Source: Maricaulis sp039978735 (GTDB lineage: Bacteria > Pseudomonadota > Alphaproteobacteria > Caulobacterales > Maricaulaceae). From it: a DNA stretch of 64,000 nucleotides. How positions within the stretch are numbered: the first letter of the stretch is position 1; each line of letters opens with the position of its first letter. The position numbers and the translations under genes were made by a program. Of the stretch, positions 45,965 through 54,889 are shown piece after piece. Location: positions 219,335 to 283,334 of the forward strand of contig NZ_JBDWAS010000045.1 in the NCBI RefSeq assembly GCF_039978735.1. Reading direction: 5' to 3'. Below the pieces are notes generated by a model that had not been told where the DNA came from, ran no database searches, and saw only the letters and a list, made by a program, of their open reading frames with translations.

Positions 45965-46522
45965 TCAACTCGCCGCGAGCAGTTCGCGGACCTTCTCGGT
46001 GTCCTGCGCCAGCGCATCGCGCTTTTCCATGCGATGCCGGTAGAAGGCGCCGACGGTCAGCTCCATGTCGTACATGGTCACCCGCGTCAGGGCCGTGATG
46101 TCGTCAACGGTGAAACGATGGCGGTCCGACATGGCCAGTTCGACGATGCGTGCGAACATGTTGGTATAGGCCGCGGTGTAGACGTGCGAGTGGTATTCCA
46201 GGCGCGAATGGCGTTCGCCCATCTCGTCGGTCGCGGCGTAGTAGGCGTGATCGTAGCGCGCCGCGAACAGGCGTTCGCAATGGGCCAGCATGCCGGCGCG
46301 CAGATAGGTGACGTTCTCGGCGATCTCGTAATAGTGCGCGACTTCCGGATTGCCCATCAGATGATCGAACACCGTCTCCAGGGCTTCGTGCGCATAGGTC
46401 ATCAGGCGCGGCTTGAGATGGCGGATACGCTCCGCCGTCTCCGCATCGATGCGGAAGAACTCGCGCTGGATCTCGCGTTGTTCGTTCGGGATCGAGTCGT
46501 GCCTTGCCATGCAAGCAGTCAA
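45965..46522 (-). CDS. Single-domain globin-coupled-sensor-like globin
   Basis: 185 residues from TTG 46522 (aagga 8 nt upstream; ATG 46510 is the alternative). It matches the sensor-globin domain of HemAT-type proteins: FFRIDAETAERIRHLKPRLM, FDHLMGNPEVAHYY, then HSRLEYHSHVYTAAYTNMFARIV, whose first His is the candidate proximal heme ligand. No methyl-accepting or cyclase domain follows, so it may store or sense O2/NO alone or signal to a partner in trans. It sits between ubiB and coaC. Confidence 0.82.
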   Translation of the reverse strand: MTACMARHDSIPNEQREIQREFFRIDAETAERIRHLKPRLMTYAHEALETVFDHLMGNPEVAHYYEIAENVTYLRAGMLAHCERLFAARYDHAYYAATDEMGERHSRLEYHSHVYTAAYTNMFARIVELAMSDRHRFTVDDITALTRVTMYDMELTVGAFYRHRMEKRDALAQDTEKVRELLAAS

Positions 46523-46562
46523 TCACAGCTTCCTTGAGGGAAGGTGTAGAGGACCGCTAAAA

Positions 46563-48101
46563 CTAGAACAGAGCCTGTGCGGCAAAGGCACCGGCTGCCG
46601 CTGCGGCGGCCAGCCAGGCAATGCGCAGGGCCCATGGCCGGATGCGCGGACTGCCGCCCAGCTTCAGCTCGCCGGCCTTCAGCATCGCGCCGACCTCGGC
46701 CCAGTCGTCGATGGCGCGGGGCAGCTGGCGCGCGGCATCGTGCAGGCGCTGCAGGTCTTCACCCAGATCGCGGATGCGGCCTTCAGGACCCAGCTCGCGC
46801 TTCATCCAGCGTTCGACCACGGGGGCCGCGGCGCCCCACATGTCGTGCTTGGGGTCGAGCTGGCGGGCCACACCCTCGCACTGGACCATCGTCTTCTGCA
46901 GCATGACGAGTTCCGGGCGCAGACGCATGTCGAACAGGTCGGTGATCTCGAAGAGCTGCAGCAGCACGCGCGACATCGGCACTTCGTCAGCCCGCTTGCC
47001 GAAGATCGGCTCGCCGACCGCGCGCAGCGCACTGGCGAAATCCTCGACAGAGTGATGCTGCGGCACATAACCGGCCGCGAAATGGGCGCGGGCGGCCGCC
47101 ATGTAGTCGCGCGTCAGGAAGCCGTGCAGGATGAGGGCGAGGAAGCGCCGTTCGGCCCGGCCGATGCGTCCCATGATGCCGAAATCGACAGCCCAGACGG
47201 TGCCATCCTCTCCGGCAAAGAGATTGCCTGCATGCATGTCGGCGTGAAATACCCCGCGATCGAGGGCGGTTGCCAGGAAGGCCCGGGTGAGGCGCGTCGC
47301 CAGGGCCGGCCGGTCCAGATCGCTGCCCGCCACGCGTTCGATGTCGGACAGCGGAATGGCGTCGATCCACTGCGTGGTCAGGACACGCTTGCTGGAGCGC
47401 GACCAGTCGACCGCCGGGATGCGGTAACCTTCCGCCACGGCCGCCGCTTCGGAGAGTTCGGACGCGGCGGCGGCCTCGAGACGCAGATCGGTCTCGACCA
47501 TCAGCGAGCGGGACACTGTGTCGACGAATTTGCGCGGCTCGAGACGGCGGGAGGCCGGTGCGAACCGCTCGGCAAGCGAAGCGCCGAGCGATAGCGTCCG
47601 GATGTCGCGCGCGATGCGGCGTTCCACGTCGGGCCGGAGAATCTTCACCGCGACGTCCCGGCCGTCGGCGGTGCGGGCCTTGTGGACCTGGGCGATAGAG
47701 GCCGCCGCGACCGGCGGGCCCAGCTCGGCGAACAGTTCCTCGGCCGGTGCGCCGAACTCCTCTGCCAGAACCTTGCGGGCCTCGGCATCGCCGAAGGGCG
47801 GCATCTTGTCCTGCAGGCGGGCCAGGCCGCGCGCAAAGCGCTCGCCGACGACATCGCCGCGCGTGGCGAGGATCTGGCCGAACTTCACATAGGAGGGTCC
47901 CAGCGCCTCCAGTGCCCGGGCGAGGCGCTCGCCGGGATTTTCGGGGCCGCCGCGCCGGGCGAACAGACGCGTCACCCGGCCCAGCATCCGCGCCGAGGCC
48001 GGATAGACCGACTGGTATTCGGCCGGCAGGATCGCATCGTGCCGCGCCAGGGTGACCAGGGCACGCACAAGACGGAAAAAGGAGGCGAGGGAGGCAAGCA
48101 T
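46563..48101 (-). CDS. ubiB: UbiB-family atypical kinase, ubiquinone biosynthesis
   Basis: 512 residues from ATG 48101. The KxGQ region is GPSYVKFGQILATRGD; VAVKILRPDVE, VFHADMHAGNL and WAVDFGIMG complete the ADCK/ABC1 protein-kinase-like fold. A C-terminal hydrophobic helix anchors it in the membrane. It supports ubiquinone synthesis together with UbiE, encoded nearby. The frame is open further upstream, but only this start matches the family. Confidence 0.93.
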   Translation of the reverse strand: MLASLASFFRLVRALVTLARHDAILPAEYQSVYPASARMLGRVTRLFARRGGPENPGERLARALEALGPSYVKFGQILATRGDVVGERFARGLARLQDKMPPFGDAEARKVLAEEFGAPAEELFAELGPPVAAASIAQVHKARTADGRDVAVKILRPDVERRIARDIRTLSLGASLAERFAPASRRLEPRKFVDTVSRSLMVETDLRLEAAAASELSEAAAVAEGYRIPAVDWSRSSKRVLTTQWIDAIPLSDIERVAGSDLDRPALATRLTRAFLATALDRGVFHADMHAGNLFAGEDGTVWAVDFGIMGRIGRAERRFLALILHGFLTRDYMAAARAHFAAGYVPQHHSVEDFASALRAVGEPIFGKRADEVPMSRVLLQLFEITDLFDMRLRPELVMLQKTMVQCEGVARQLDPKHDMWGAAAPVVERWMKRELGPEGRIRDLGEDLQRLHDAARQLPRAIDDWAEVGAMLKAGELKLGGSPRIRPWALRIAWLAAAAAAGAFAAQALF

Positions 48102-48214
48102 CGAAAGCCGGTTTAGTGTCTGCAGCGCCGTTTGGCGAGCGTGGCGTGAAGTCGCGCAGCAAGCAGTCGGCAAGAATGCTTGCCTGCGCGCAACGGGTAT
48201 CCGATTGTTGCGCC

Positions 48215-48622
48215 GTGAAACATACAATCGACCTCGACCGTGAAAACCAGTGGGCCGTCATTCGCTACCGAGGCGAGGTGGCGATCGAAGACGCGCTTGA
48301 GGTCATGCAGCGCCTGGTGGCGATGCCGGGCTGGACGCCGCATTGCGACCGGATCGTGGTGTATGATGACGGGTTGCTGGGCGGTATCTCGGCCGGGGAT
48401 TTCCGGCGGGTCCGGAACGATCTGGTCGCGTTCATCGCCGAACACTATGGCGATACGCCGAACTATTCCGCCCAGGTCTGCGGAAACGCGATCCAGAAGC
48501 CGCTGGTCGAGTACTGGGTCAATTTCGGCCGCGACGCCTATGCGCCGGGCCTCGAACTCTTTGACACGGTGACAGCTGCCAAGGCCTGGCTGCTGCGCAA
48601 GCGCGCCGGCGACCAGGCCTGA
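48215..48622 (+). CDS. Conserved hypothetical protein, possible STAS/SpoIIAA-like fold
   Basis: 135 residues from GTG 48215 (an in-frame ATG at 48176 would add 13). It starts with strands HTIDLDRENQWAVIRYRGEVAIEDALEVM and has CDRIVVYDDGLLGG and LELFDTVTAAKAWLLRK, an alternating beta-alpha layout like SpoIIAA/STAS-type proteins. No ribosome site is strong. It lies between divergent ubiB and convergent ubiE, three bases from the ubiE stop. Function unknown. Confidence 0.7.
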   Translation: MKHTIDLDRENQWAVIRYRGEVAIEDALEVMQRLVAMPGWTPHCDRIVVYDDGLLGGISAGDFRRVRNDLVAFIAEHYGDTPNYSAQVCGNAIQKPLVEYWVNFGRDAYAPGLELFDTVTAAKAWLLRKRAGDQA

Positions 48623-48625
48623 GGT

Positions 48626-49408
48626 TTAGGCCCAGCCCGTGTGAAGGGCTGCGATGCCGCCGGAAAAATTGGTGTAGCTGACGCGGTTGAAGCCGGCCTC
48701 GCGCAGTTCCGCGGCAAATGTTTCCTGATCGGGGAAGCGCCGGATCGATTCCACCAGATACTGATAGCTTTCGCGATCCTTCGCGATGTGGGCACCCAGT
48801 TCGGGGATCACGTTGAACGACCAGGCGTCGTAGATCTTTTCCCAGGCCCGGCTGGTCGGCCGTGTGAATTCCAGGCAGAGGAAGCGGCCACCGGGCTTGA
48901 GCACGCGCCGCATCTCACTGAGCGCCGCAAGGCGTTCGGTGACATTGCGGATTCCGGTCGAGATCGTGACGCAGTGCGCCGAGCGGTCGGGCAGAGGCAG
49001 GCATTCGGCATTGCCGGTCACCCACTGGATGCGGCCCGATTGCCGGTCCGATACGCCGCGCTTTACACCGGCCCGCAGCATCTGCTCGTTGATATCCAGC
49101 ACGATGGCCTCGGCATGCCGCGGGTCGCCGCGGCGGGCGGCCGCGCGATCGGCCTTCGCCAGGAAGCTGCGTGCGAGGTCTCCCGTACCCCCGGCGACAT
49201 CGATCAGCCGCTCGCCGGGCTGCGGATTGGCGCGGGTGATCACCATGTCCTTCCACACCCGGTGCACCCCGACCGACATCAGGTCGTTCATCAGGTCATA
49301 GCGCCGCGCCGAACGGTCGAACACGCCGCGCACAAGGCCGGCCTTTTCCTCGCGGGCCACATCGCTGAAGCCGAAGGAAACAGTGGAATGGGTCTGGGTC
49401 TCTGTCAT
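48626..49408 (-). CDS. ubiE: Demethylmenaquinone/ubiquinone methyltransferase UbiE
   Basis: 260 residues from ATG 49408. SAM motif LIDVAGGTGDLARSFL follows VFDRSARRYDLMNDLMSVGVHRVWKD; ISTGIRNVTERLAAL and LEFTRPTSRAWEKIYDAWSF complete the UbiE signature. It C-methylates quinone precursors. It is divergent from mutM, the arrangement typical of this group. Confidence 0.96.
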   Translation of the reverse strand: MTETQTHSTVSFGFSDVAREEKAGLVRGVFDRSARRYDLMNDLMSVGVHRVWKDMVITRANPQPGERLIDVAGGTGDLARSFLAKADRAAARRGDPRHAEAIVLDINEQMLRAGVKRGVSDRQSGRIQWVTGNAECLPLPDRSAHCVTISTGIRNVTERLAALSEMRRVLKPGGRFLCLEFTRPTSRAWEKIYDAWSFNVIPELGAHIAKDRESYQYLVESIRRFPDQETFAAELREAGFNRVSYTNFSGGIAALHTGWA

Positions 49409-49533
49409 GGCCGCGACCATAAACCCCGGCGCGATGTGGGGAAAGCGGCCCGGGCGGTTCGCAGTGTCGCAGCCGGCAGGCGCTTGCCCGCAAGGCCGGA
49501 ACGGGGCGATACAGGCGAAAAGGACGGATCGCC

Positions 49534-50391
49534 ATGCCCGAGCTTCCCGAGGTTGAAACCGTAAGACGCGGTCTTGTACCGGCCCTGGAAGGGCGCCGGA
49601 TTCTCTCCGTGCAGCAGAACCGGGCCGATCTGCGCTTTCCGTTCCCCGCCGGCTTTGCCGACAGGCTGACCGGCCGCCGGGTTGTCCGCATCGACCGCCG
49701 GGCCAAATACCTGCTGATCCGCCTGGACGGCGATCTGACGCTCCTCTCGCATCTGGGCATGTCCGGGCGGTACTCGATCGAGGCGGAACAGGGCACAGCA
49801 CAGCCCGGCGATTTTGTGCATGCCATGCCGGCCAATCCGCGTCATGACCATGTTGTCCTGCACGTCGAGGGCGGCGTGACGGTCCGCTACAACGATCCCC
49901 GCCGTTTCGGTTTCATGGATCTGTTCGAGCGCGACAGTGACAACCCCTATCTGGCCGGGCTTGGTCCCGAACCGAACGATAACCGGTTCTCCGGCGCCTA
50001 TCTGTCCGAAGTGCTGGCGGGCCGCCGGACGCCGATCAAGTCGGCGCTGCTGGACCAGAAAATCGTCGCGGGGCTTGGCAATATCTATGTCTGCGAGGCG
50101 CTGCACCGGTCCGGCATCAGTCCGCGGCGGCTGGCCTCCAGTATTCCGGGTCAGCGGGCGGAACGGCTGGCGCCGGTGGTTCGAAGCGTGATCGACGAGG
50201 CGATTGCCGCGGGAGGATCGACCCTGCGCGACTTCGCGGCGGCCGACGGTGCGCTGGGCTATTTCCAGCACCGCTTCCGGGCTTATGGCCGCGAAGGTGA
50301 AGCGTGTGTGACCGAGGGATGTTCCGGCACGATCGGCCGGATCGTCCAGTCGTCGCGATCGACCTTCTTCTGCCCGTCCTGCCAGCGTTAG
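49534..50391 (+). CDS. mutM: Formamidopyrimidine-DNA glycosylase
   Basis: 285 residues. MPELPEVETVRRGL gives the N-terminal Pro nucleophile after Met removal. The H2TH domain includes DQKIVAGLGNIYVCEALHRSGI, and the zinc finger has CVTEGC and FFCPSCQR at the C-terminus. It excises 8-oxoguanine and FapyG. It is transcribed away from ubiE. Confidence 0.97.
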   Translation: MPELPEVETVRRGLVPALEGRRILSVQQNRADLRFPFPAGFADRLTGRRVVRIDRRAKYLLIRLDGDLTLLSHLGMSGRYSIEAEQGTAQPGDFVHAMPANPRHDHVVLHVEGGVTVRYNDPRRFGFMDLFERDSDNPYLAGLGPEPNDNRFSGAYLSEVLAGRRTPIKSALLDQKIVAGLGNIYVCEALHRSGISPRRLASSIPGQRAERLAPVVRSVIDEAIAAGGSTLRDFAAADGALGYFQHRFRAYGREGEACVTEGCSGTIGRIVQSSRSTFFCPSCQR

Positions 50392-50520
50392 GTTTCCGTG
50401 CGCACTATCTGTGGTGGTGTTGCCGCGCAGGGACCGTTATCCCTACAATCCCGGATAACACGTGCCGCGATCTCGCCTAGAAAACCTGTCATTGATCTGC
50501 GCTCCAAGGAGAAAGACCTC

Positions 50521-51462
50521 ATGCTTCCTGTTTCCCGACTGACCCGCATGCGCCCTGCGCTCGCAGCCGGAACCGCTCTGCTGGCCGGGTTCCTGGCCAG
50601 CGCCACCATGGCGCAGGCCCAGCCCGCTGCTATCGATTATTCGGACGTTCAGGCAGACCCGGCGCTGTGGCGTGTCTCTGACGCGGACTCGGACGTGTAC
50701 ATCTTCGGCACCTTCCACATCCTGCCGGATACGCTGGACTGGCAGACCGATACACTGATGGAGGCGGTCGACTCCGCGCAGACCCTCTATCTGGAAGCCG
50801 ATGTGCACAGCCCCGAGGCCCAGGCCCAGATGCAGGCGCTCATCCCGCAATACGGCCTCAATCCGCAAGGCGTGACGCTCTCGTCGATGCTGGACGAGGA
50901 AACCCGCGCGCTTCTCGCCGAAGTCGCGCCGAGCGTCGGAGCCGCGCCGGCCGCGCTGGACCCGCTCCGCCCCTGGCTGGCCCAGCTCATGCTCAGCGTC
51001 GCCAAGATCCAGCAGATGGGCTTCAACCCGGCGGCCGGAACCGAAATGCAGCTGATCGCGCGCGTCAATGGCACCGATATCGAGTTTGGCTATTTCGAAA
51101 CCGCCGCCGAGCAGATCGGCTTCCTTGCCGGTATTCCTGAGGAGGTACAGGTCCGCGGTCTCGCAGAGACCCTGCATGAGCTGGAAGACCTGCCGCAGGA
51201 AGTGGACGACATGGTGCGTGCTTGGGCGACCGGAGATGTCGAAGCGCTCGACGAGTATGTGAACGGCGACCTGCGTGAGGACGAGCCGGAGGTCTATGAG
51301 GCCGTGATCGTCCAGCGTAACCGCAACTGGATCCCGCAGATCGAGGCTGTCCTGGAAGGCGAGGGCACGGTCTTCATCGCTGTCGGTGCAGGCCACCTGC
51401 CCGGTGATGAAGGCGTGATCGAGCTGCTGCGTGACCAGGGCTATGAGGTTGTTCGCCAATAG
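50521..51462 (+). CDS. TraB/GumN-family secreted protein
   Basis: 313 residues. The signal peptide region (LAAGTALLAGFLASATMAQA) is followed by the TraB/GumN domain: ADSDVYIFGTFHILPDTLDW with the GxxH motif (GTFH), and GEGTVFIAVGAGHLPGDEGVIELL with the GxxH C-terminal motif (GAGH). The fold is related to putative metalloproteases; substrate unknown. The gene has caaggag upstream. Confidence 0.9.
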   Translation: MLPVSRLTRMRPALAAGTALLAGFLASATMAQAQPAAIDYSDVQADPALWRVSDADSDVYIFGTFHILPDTLDWQTDTLMEAVDSAQTLYLEADVHSPEAQAQMQALIPQYGLNPQGVTLSSMLDEETRALLAEVAPSVGAAPAALDPLRPWLAQLMLSVAKIQQMGFNPAAGTEMQLIARVNGTDIEFGYFETAAEQIGFLAGIPEEVQVRGLAETLHELEDLPQEVDDMVRAWATGDVEALDEYVNGDLREDEPEVYEAVIVQRNRNWIPQIEAVLEGEGTVFIAVGAGHLPGDEGVIELLRDQGYEVVRQ

Positions 51463-51594
51463 CCGATCGCTGACTGGAGGCGCGAGCGGATGACTCCGGC
51501 GAACTCGCCGGTATCGACGCTCGCGCCACCGTGCGTTATAGCGGCGCGGATTTTTCCCGCGCGGGGGCTTCCGCGCCGTCACATGGAGTGCCGA

Positions 51595-52371
51595 ATGGCC
51601 TACAAGACGATACAGGTTAAGACCGAGGGACGGGTTGGTGTCATCACGCTGAACCGCCCCGAGGCGCTCAATGCGCTGTGCGACGCTCTGACCGGCGAAC
51701 TTGCCGAGGCTCTGGCGGCATTCGAGCGCGATGAGGACATCGGCTGCGTCGTGCTGACCGGCTCGCGCAAGGCCTTTGCCGCAGGCGCGGACATCAAGGA
51801 ATTGCAGAGCCGCGATCAGGTCAGCCTCTACCTGAACGACCCGTTTGCGCAGACCTGGGAGTCCGTTGCACGCTTCCGCAAGCCGATCATCGCGGCGGTG
51901 TCGGGATATGCGCTGGGCGGCGGCTGCGAGATTGCCATGATGTGCGATTTCATCATCGCGTCGGAGACCGCGAAGTTCGGCCAGCCGGAAATCAATCTTG
52001 GCGTCATGCCGGGTTCTGGCGGGACGCAGCGCCTGCCGCGCGCTGTCGGCAAGGCCAAGGCCATGGATCTGTGCCTCACGGGCCGCATGATGGATGCCGA
52101 GGAAGCCGAGCGTGCCGGGCTGGTCTCGCGCGTTGTCCCGGCTGACGACCTGATGGACACGGTTATGGAAGCGGCAGAAGCGATCGCGACCAAGTCGCTG
52201 CCGGTGGCCATGATGACCAAGGAAGCGATCAACCGGTCCTTCGAAGTGGGTCTCACGGAAGGCGTTCTGTTCGAGCGCCGTGTCTTCCAGTCGCAATTCT
52301 CTCTGGAAGACCAGCGCGAGGGCATGGCAGCCTTTGCCGAGAAGCGCGCCCCGCATTTCAAGCACCGCTAG
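51595..52371 (+). CDS. Enoyl-CoA hydratase (crotonase family)
   Basis: 258 residues from ATG 51595. The acyl-CoA/oxyanion loops are AFAAGADIKEL and YALGGGCEIAMMCDF; the two catalytic glutamates are in GGCE and QPEINLGVMPGSGGTQRLPR. It hydrates enoyl-CoA in beta-oxidation. An extra in-frame ATG at 51583 is less well spaced from ggag. Adjacent rpsT and dnaA follow, as in Caulobacter relatives. Confidence 0.93.
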   Translation: MAYKTIQVKTEGRVGVITLNRPEALNALCDALTGELAEALAAFERDEDIGCVVLTGSRKAFAAGADIKELQSRDQVSLYLNDPFAQTWESVARFRKPIIAAVSGYALGGGCEIAMMCDFIIASETAKFGQPEINLGVMPGSGGTQRLPRAVGKAKAMDLCLTGRMMDAEEAERAGLVSRVVPADDLMDTVMEAAEAIATKSLPVAMMTKEAINRSFEVGLTEGVLFERRVFQSQFSLEDQREGMAAFAEKRAPHFKHR

Positions 52372-52484
52372 CGGTCAAAGCGCATTACGGCGGTTGACGG
52401 CCCGGCTGCAAGGGCCTATACGCCGCCGCTCACGGATTTCGCCGGCCGCCTTGAGCGCCCGGCCGCATGAAGAGGTTAGGATCC

Positions 52485-52751
52485 ATGGCCAATACAAACT
52501 CGGCCAAGAAGATGGTTCGCAAGATCGCGCGCCGCACGGCTGTCAACAAGGCGCGCCGCTCGCGCGTCCGGACTTTCGTGAAGAAGGTCGAGCTTGCGAT
52601 CGCGGCCGGCAACCAGGCCGAGGCCAAGACGGCCCTGGTCAAGGCAGAGTCGGAAATGATGCGCGCTGTCTCCAATGGCGTGTTTCACAAGAACACCGGC
52701 TCGCGCAAGGTTTCGCGCCTTTCGGCCCGCGTGAAGGCGATGTCGGCCTGA
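52485..52751 (+). CDS. rpsT: 30S ribosomal protein S20
   Basis: 88 residues from ATG 52485 (MANTNSAKKMVRKIARR), with aggttagga upstream. The rest is the usual basic helical S20 ending SRKVSRLSARVKAMSA. It binds the 16S 5' domain. The upstream in-frame ATG at 52467 overlaps the ribosome site and is rejected. Confidence 0.96.
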   Translation: MANTNSAKKMVRKIARRTAVNKARRSRVRTFVKKVELAIAAGNQAEAKTALVKAESEMMRAVSNGVFHKNTGSRKVSRLSARVKAMSA

Positions 52752-52782
52752 TCGGCCGTCGCTGAAACGACGAAAAATGCGA

Positions 52783-52817
52783 TGCGCCCGGAACACACGT
52801 TCCGGGCGCATTTTTTT
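52783..52817 (+). terminator. Intrinsic terminator after rpsT
   Basis: TGCGCCCGGA and TCCGGGCGCA form a 10-bp stem (52783-52810) followed by seven T residues. Confidence 0.92.
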
Positions 52818-53250
52818 CGGCCGGACTCTGGCGGGCCCGGGCAAGCCCGGCCCGTGAGCGGGTTCCGGGGGTGCCAAATTATTGATATTTTATTCCTGAT
52901 ACGGATGAGCAAGGGCTCATCGCCGGACTTGATTTCCGGCCAGCGGGATGCGTCGGTTTTGTCGCGAAAAAAGACCGTTATGAGTGTCGTAAATCTGTCG
53001 TAAACGACAAGCTTCGATCCGATCACGGATTTCTCGTGTCAAGCGAAGAATCTCCAGAATCAGGCGTTGAATCCGGTTGACCATAATCGGGGAAGGCGTA
53101 ACCTCTGGGCTCCTGAGGGCGACCAATCCCATGCGGATAAATTTCCGATATCGACGAGGCGATCCGTCTTGTTGTGTGGGTGGATTTTTGCCTAAAAAAC
53201 AAACACCTGAACCGCGCAATCGCGTGATAAAAACAAAAGTGTGGCGAACG
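52818..53250 (+). promoter_or_regulatory. dnaA upstream regulatory region
   Basis: This 433-bp AT-richer stretch has no convincing gene. It holds a GATGAGC/GCTCATC hairpin (52904-52921), a palindrome TGTCGTAAACGACA (52996-53009) with an extra TGTCGTAAA copy 11 bp upstream (52985), and three GAATC sites (53048, 53057, 53069). A TTGACC hexamer (53077-53082) starts a possible promoter with TAACCT at 53099. A long untranslated leader before dnaA is likely. No clear cluster of consensus DnaA boxes was seen, so I do not call it the origin. Confidence 0.6.
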
Positions 53251-54699
53251 ATGGCGTTGAACAAACTGGCTGTGGCAGAGGCAAAGACAGCGGGCTTTGA
53301 AGTCGATGGAACCGGTGGCATTTCGGCTATCTGGCGTCAGGTAAGATCCCGGCTCCGGGACGAGTGCGGTCAGGCACTTTACTCCCAGGAAATCGCCCGT
53401 CTCCGGGTCAGCGTTTCGGAGTCCGGTGCGGTTGTCATCGTTGCCCCGAGCCAGTTCAATCGTGACTGGGTGGAGGACCACTGGGGAGCGAGAATTCGCG
53501 CGATCTGGTCCGAGCTTGATACGACGCTTCGCCCGGTCCATCTCGTCGTTGAGGGCAGTGCGGATGCTCAACCGGTGGTCGCAAAGCGCGCCGAGCTGTT
53601 AAAAAAAGCTGTTTCGGACGCGCCCGTGAAGGAGTCGCGGGCTTCGCGGGAAGCGGACGCCGAGCCAGCGATCGGCGAGACCCGTTTTACCTTCGACAGC
53701 TTCCGGGTCGGTCCGGCCAACGAGGTTGCGGCCGCAGCAGCACGCACCGTGGTCGGCGCCCAGACTCCGCCCTTCAATCCCGTTTTCTTCTACGGTGACT
53801 ACGGCGTCGGCAAGACCCACCTCATGCACGCAATGTCGAGCGCCTTCGAGCACACTTCGCGGCCGCGCAAGGCGCTCTATCTGACCGCCGAGGAATTTCT
53901 GTCCGGCTTTGTGACTGCCATGCGGGCGCGCGATACGATCTCCTTCAAGGAAACCGTGCGCGGTGTCGATGTGCTGCTGATCGACGATGTCCATTTCATC
54001 GCCGGCAAGCTGAAGACCGAAGACGAACTGCTGAACACGATCGCGGCGCTGATTGCCGAGAACAAGCAGGTCGTGCTGGCCTCGCACCGGCCGCCGGCCG
54101 AGCTGCAGGTGTCCGACGACCGGCTGCGTTCGCTGCTGACGGGCGGTCTGTCCTGTCCGCTCGGCAAACCCGATCTCGATCTGCGCCGCCAGATCCTTGA
54201 CTGCAAGATCGCGCAGGCGAAGTGCCACTATCCGGTGCTCGACGTGCCGGAAGCCGTGCGCGACTTCCTCGCCGCCCGGATCACCACCAGCCCGCGCGAG
54301 CTGGAAGGCGTGCTGAACAATGTGATCTGCCGCACCGCGCTGCTGGGGCTGCCGGTGACGATGGAGGCGGTGTCCACGGCGCTGCGTGAATTGTCGCTGA
54401 ATTCCGAGCGGCGCCTGACAGTGGATGATATCCAGAAGGTCGTCGCCAGCCATTACGGCGTGACGCCGGCAGATATTTGTTCCAAGCGCCGCACCCAGAG
54501 CGTCGTGCGCCCGCGCCATGTGGCGATGTATCTGGCCAAGACGATGACGACGCGTTCGCTGCCGGATATCGGCCGGCGCTTTGGCGGGCGGGACCATTCC
54601 ACCGTCATCCATGCGGTCAACAAGGTCACAGCGCTGCTGGAAGCCGGGGATCCGGTGGGTGACGATATCGATCGGCTGACCCGCGAGCTGCAGAGCTAG
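53251..54699 (+). CDS. dnaA: Chromosomal replication initiator DnaA
   Basis: 482 residues from ATG 53251. Domain I (ISAIWRQVRSRLRDECG) and a short domain II precede the AAA+ core with Walker A YGDYGVGKTHLMHA, Walker B VLLIDDVHFIAGK, and domain IV with SKRRTQSVVRPRHVAMYLAK and GGRDHSTVIHAVNKV. It opens the replication origin. No strong ribosome site precedes the ATG; GTG 53239 (3 codons upstream of a conserved Met) is a less likely start. The frame open back to 53077 passes through the regulatory region. Confidence 0.97.
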   Translation: MALNKLAVAEAKTAGFEVDGTGGISAIWRQVRSRLRDECGQALYSQEIARLRVSVSESGAVVIVAPSQFNRDWVEDHWGARIRAIWSELDTTLRPVHLVVEGSADAQPVVAKRAELLKKAVSDAPVKESRASREADAEPAIGETRFTFDSFRVGPANEVAAAAARTVVGAQTPPFNPVFFYGDYGVGKTHLMHAMSSAFEHTSRPRKALYLTAEEFLSGFVTAMRARDTISFKETVRGVDVLLIDDVHFIAGKLKTEDELLNTIAALIAENKQVVLASHRPPAELQVSDDRLRSLLTGGLSCPLGKPDLDLRRQILDCKIAQAKCHYPVLDVPEAVRDFLAARITTSPRELEGVLNNVICRTALLGLPVTMEAVSTALRELSLNSERRLTVDDIQKVVASHYGVTPADICSKRRTQSVVRPRHVAMYLAKTMTTRSLPDIGRRFGGRDHSTVIHAVNKVTALLEAGDPVGDDIDRLTRELQS

Positions 54700-54724
54700 G
54701 CCAGGTCCTCCGGCCAATGTCAGT

Positions 54725-54783
54725 TGTGGAGAAGGCGCGTGCGCTGGAGAAATCTCTTGCGAACGCGCGTTTTCATGTATCCT
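54725..54783 (+). promoter_or_regulatory. dnaN promoter region with DnaA-box-like and palindromic sites
   Basis: TGTGGAGAA (54725-54733) is one base off the DnaA box TGTGGATAA. TTGCGA (54757-54762) and TATCCT (54778-54783) form a possible -35/-10 pair, with a perfect 10-bp palindrome AACGCGCGTT (54762-54771) in the spacer. This suggests DnaA or another factor tunes dnaN. The assignment is by pattern only. Confidence 0.4.
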
Positions 54784-54889
54784 CTTTGACCCACCTGTTT
54801 CGGCACGGGGTGATTTGCTCGCCGTGCTGTCCCGACCGACCCGGTGTCACGCTGCGGTGATGCCGCCAATGTGCAAGCGGACGTAAGAC

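Noticed and set aside
52818..53250. oriC in the rpsT-dnaA interval
   Set aside because: The region is AT-richer and has regulatory repeats, but no cluster of DnaA boxes was found; in Caulobacter relatives the origin lies away from dnaA.
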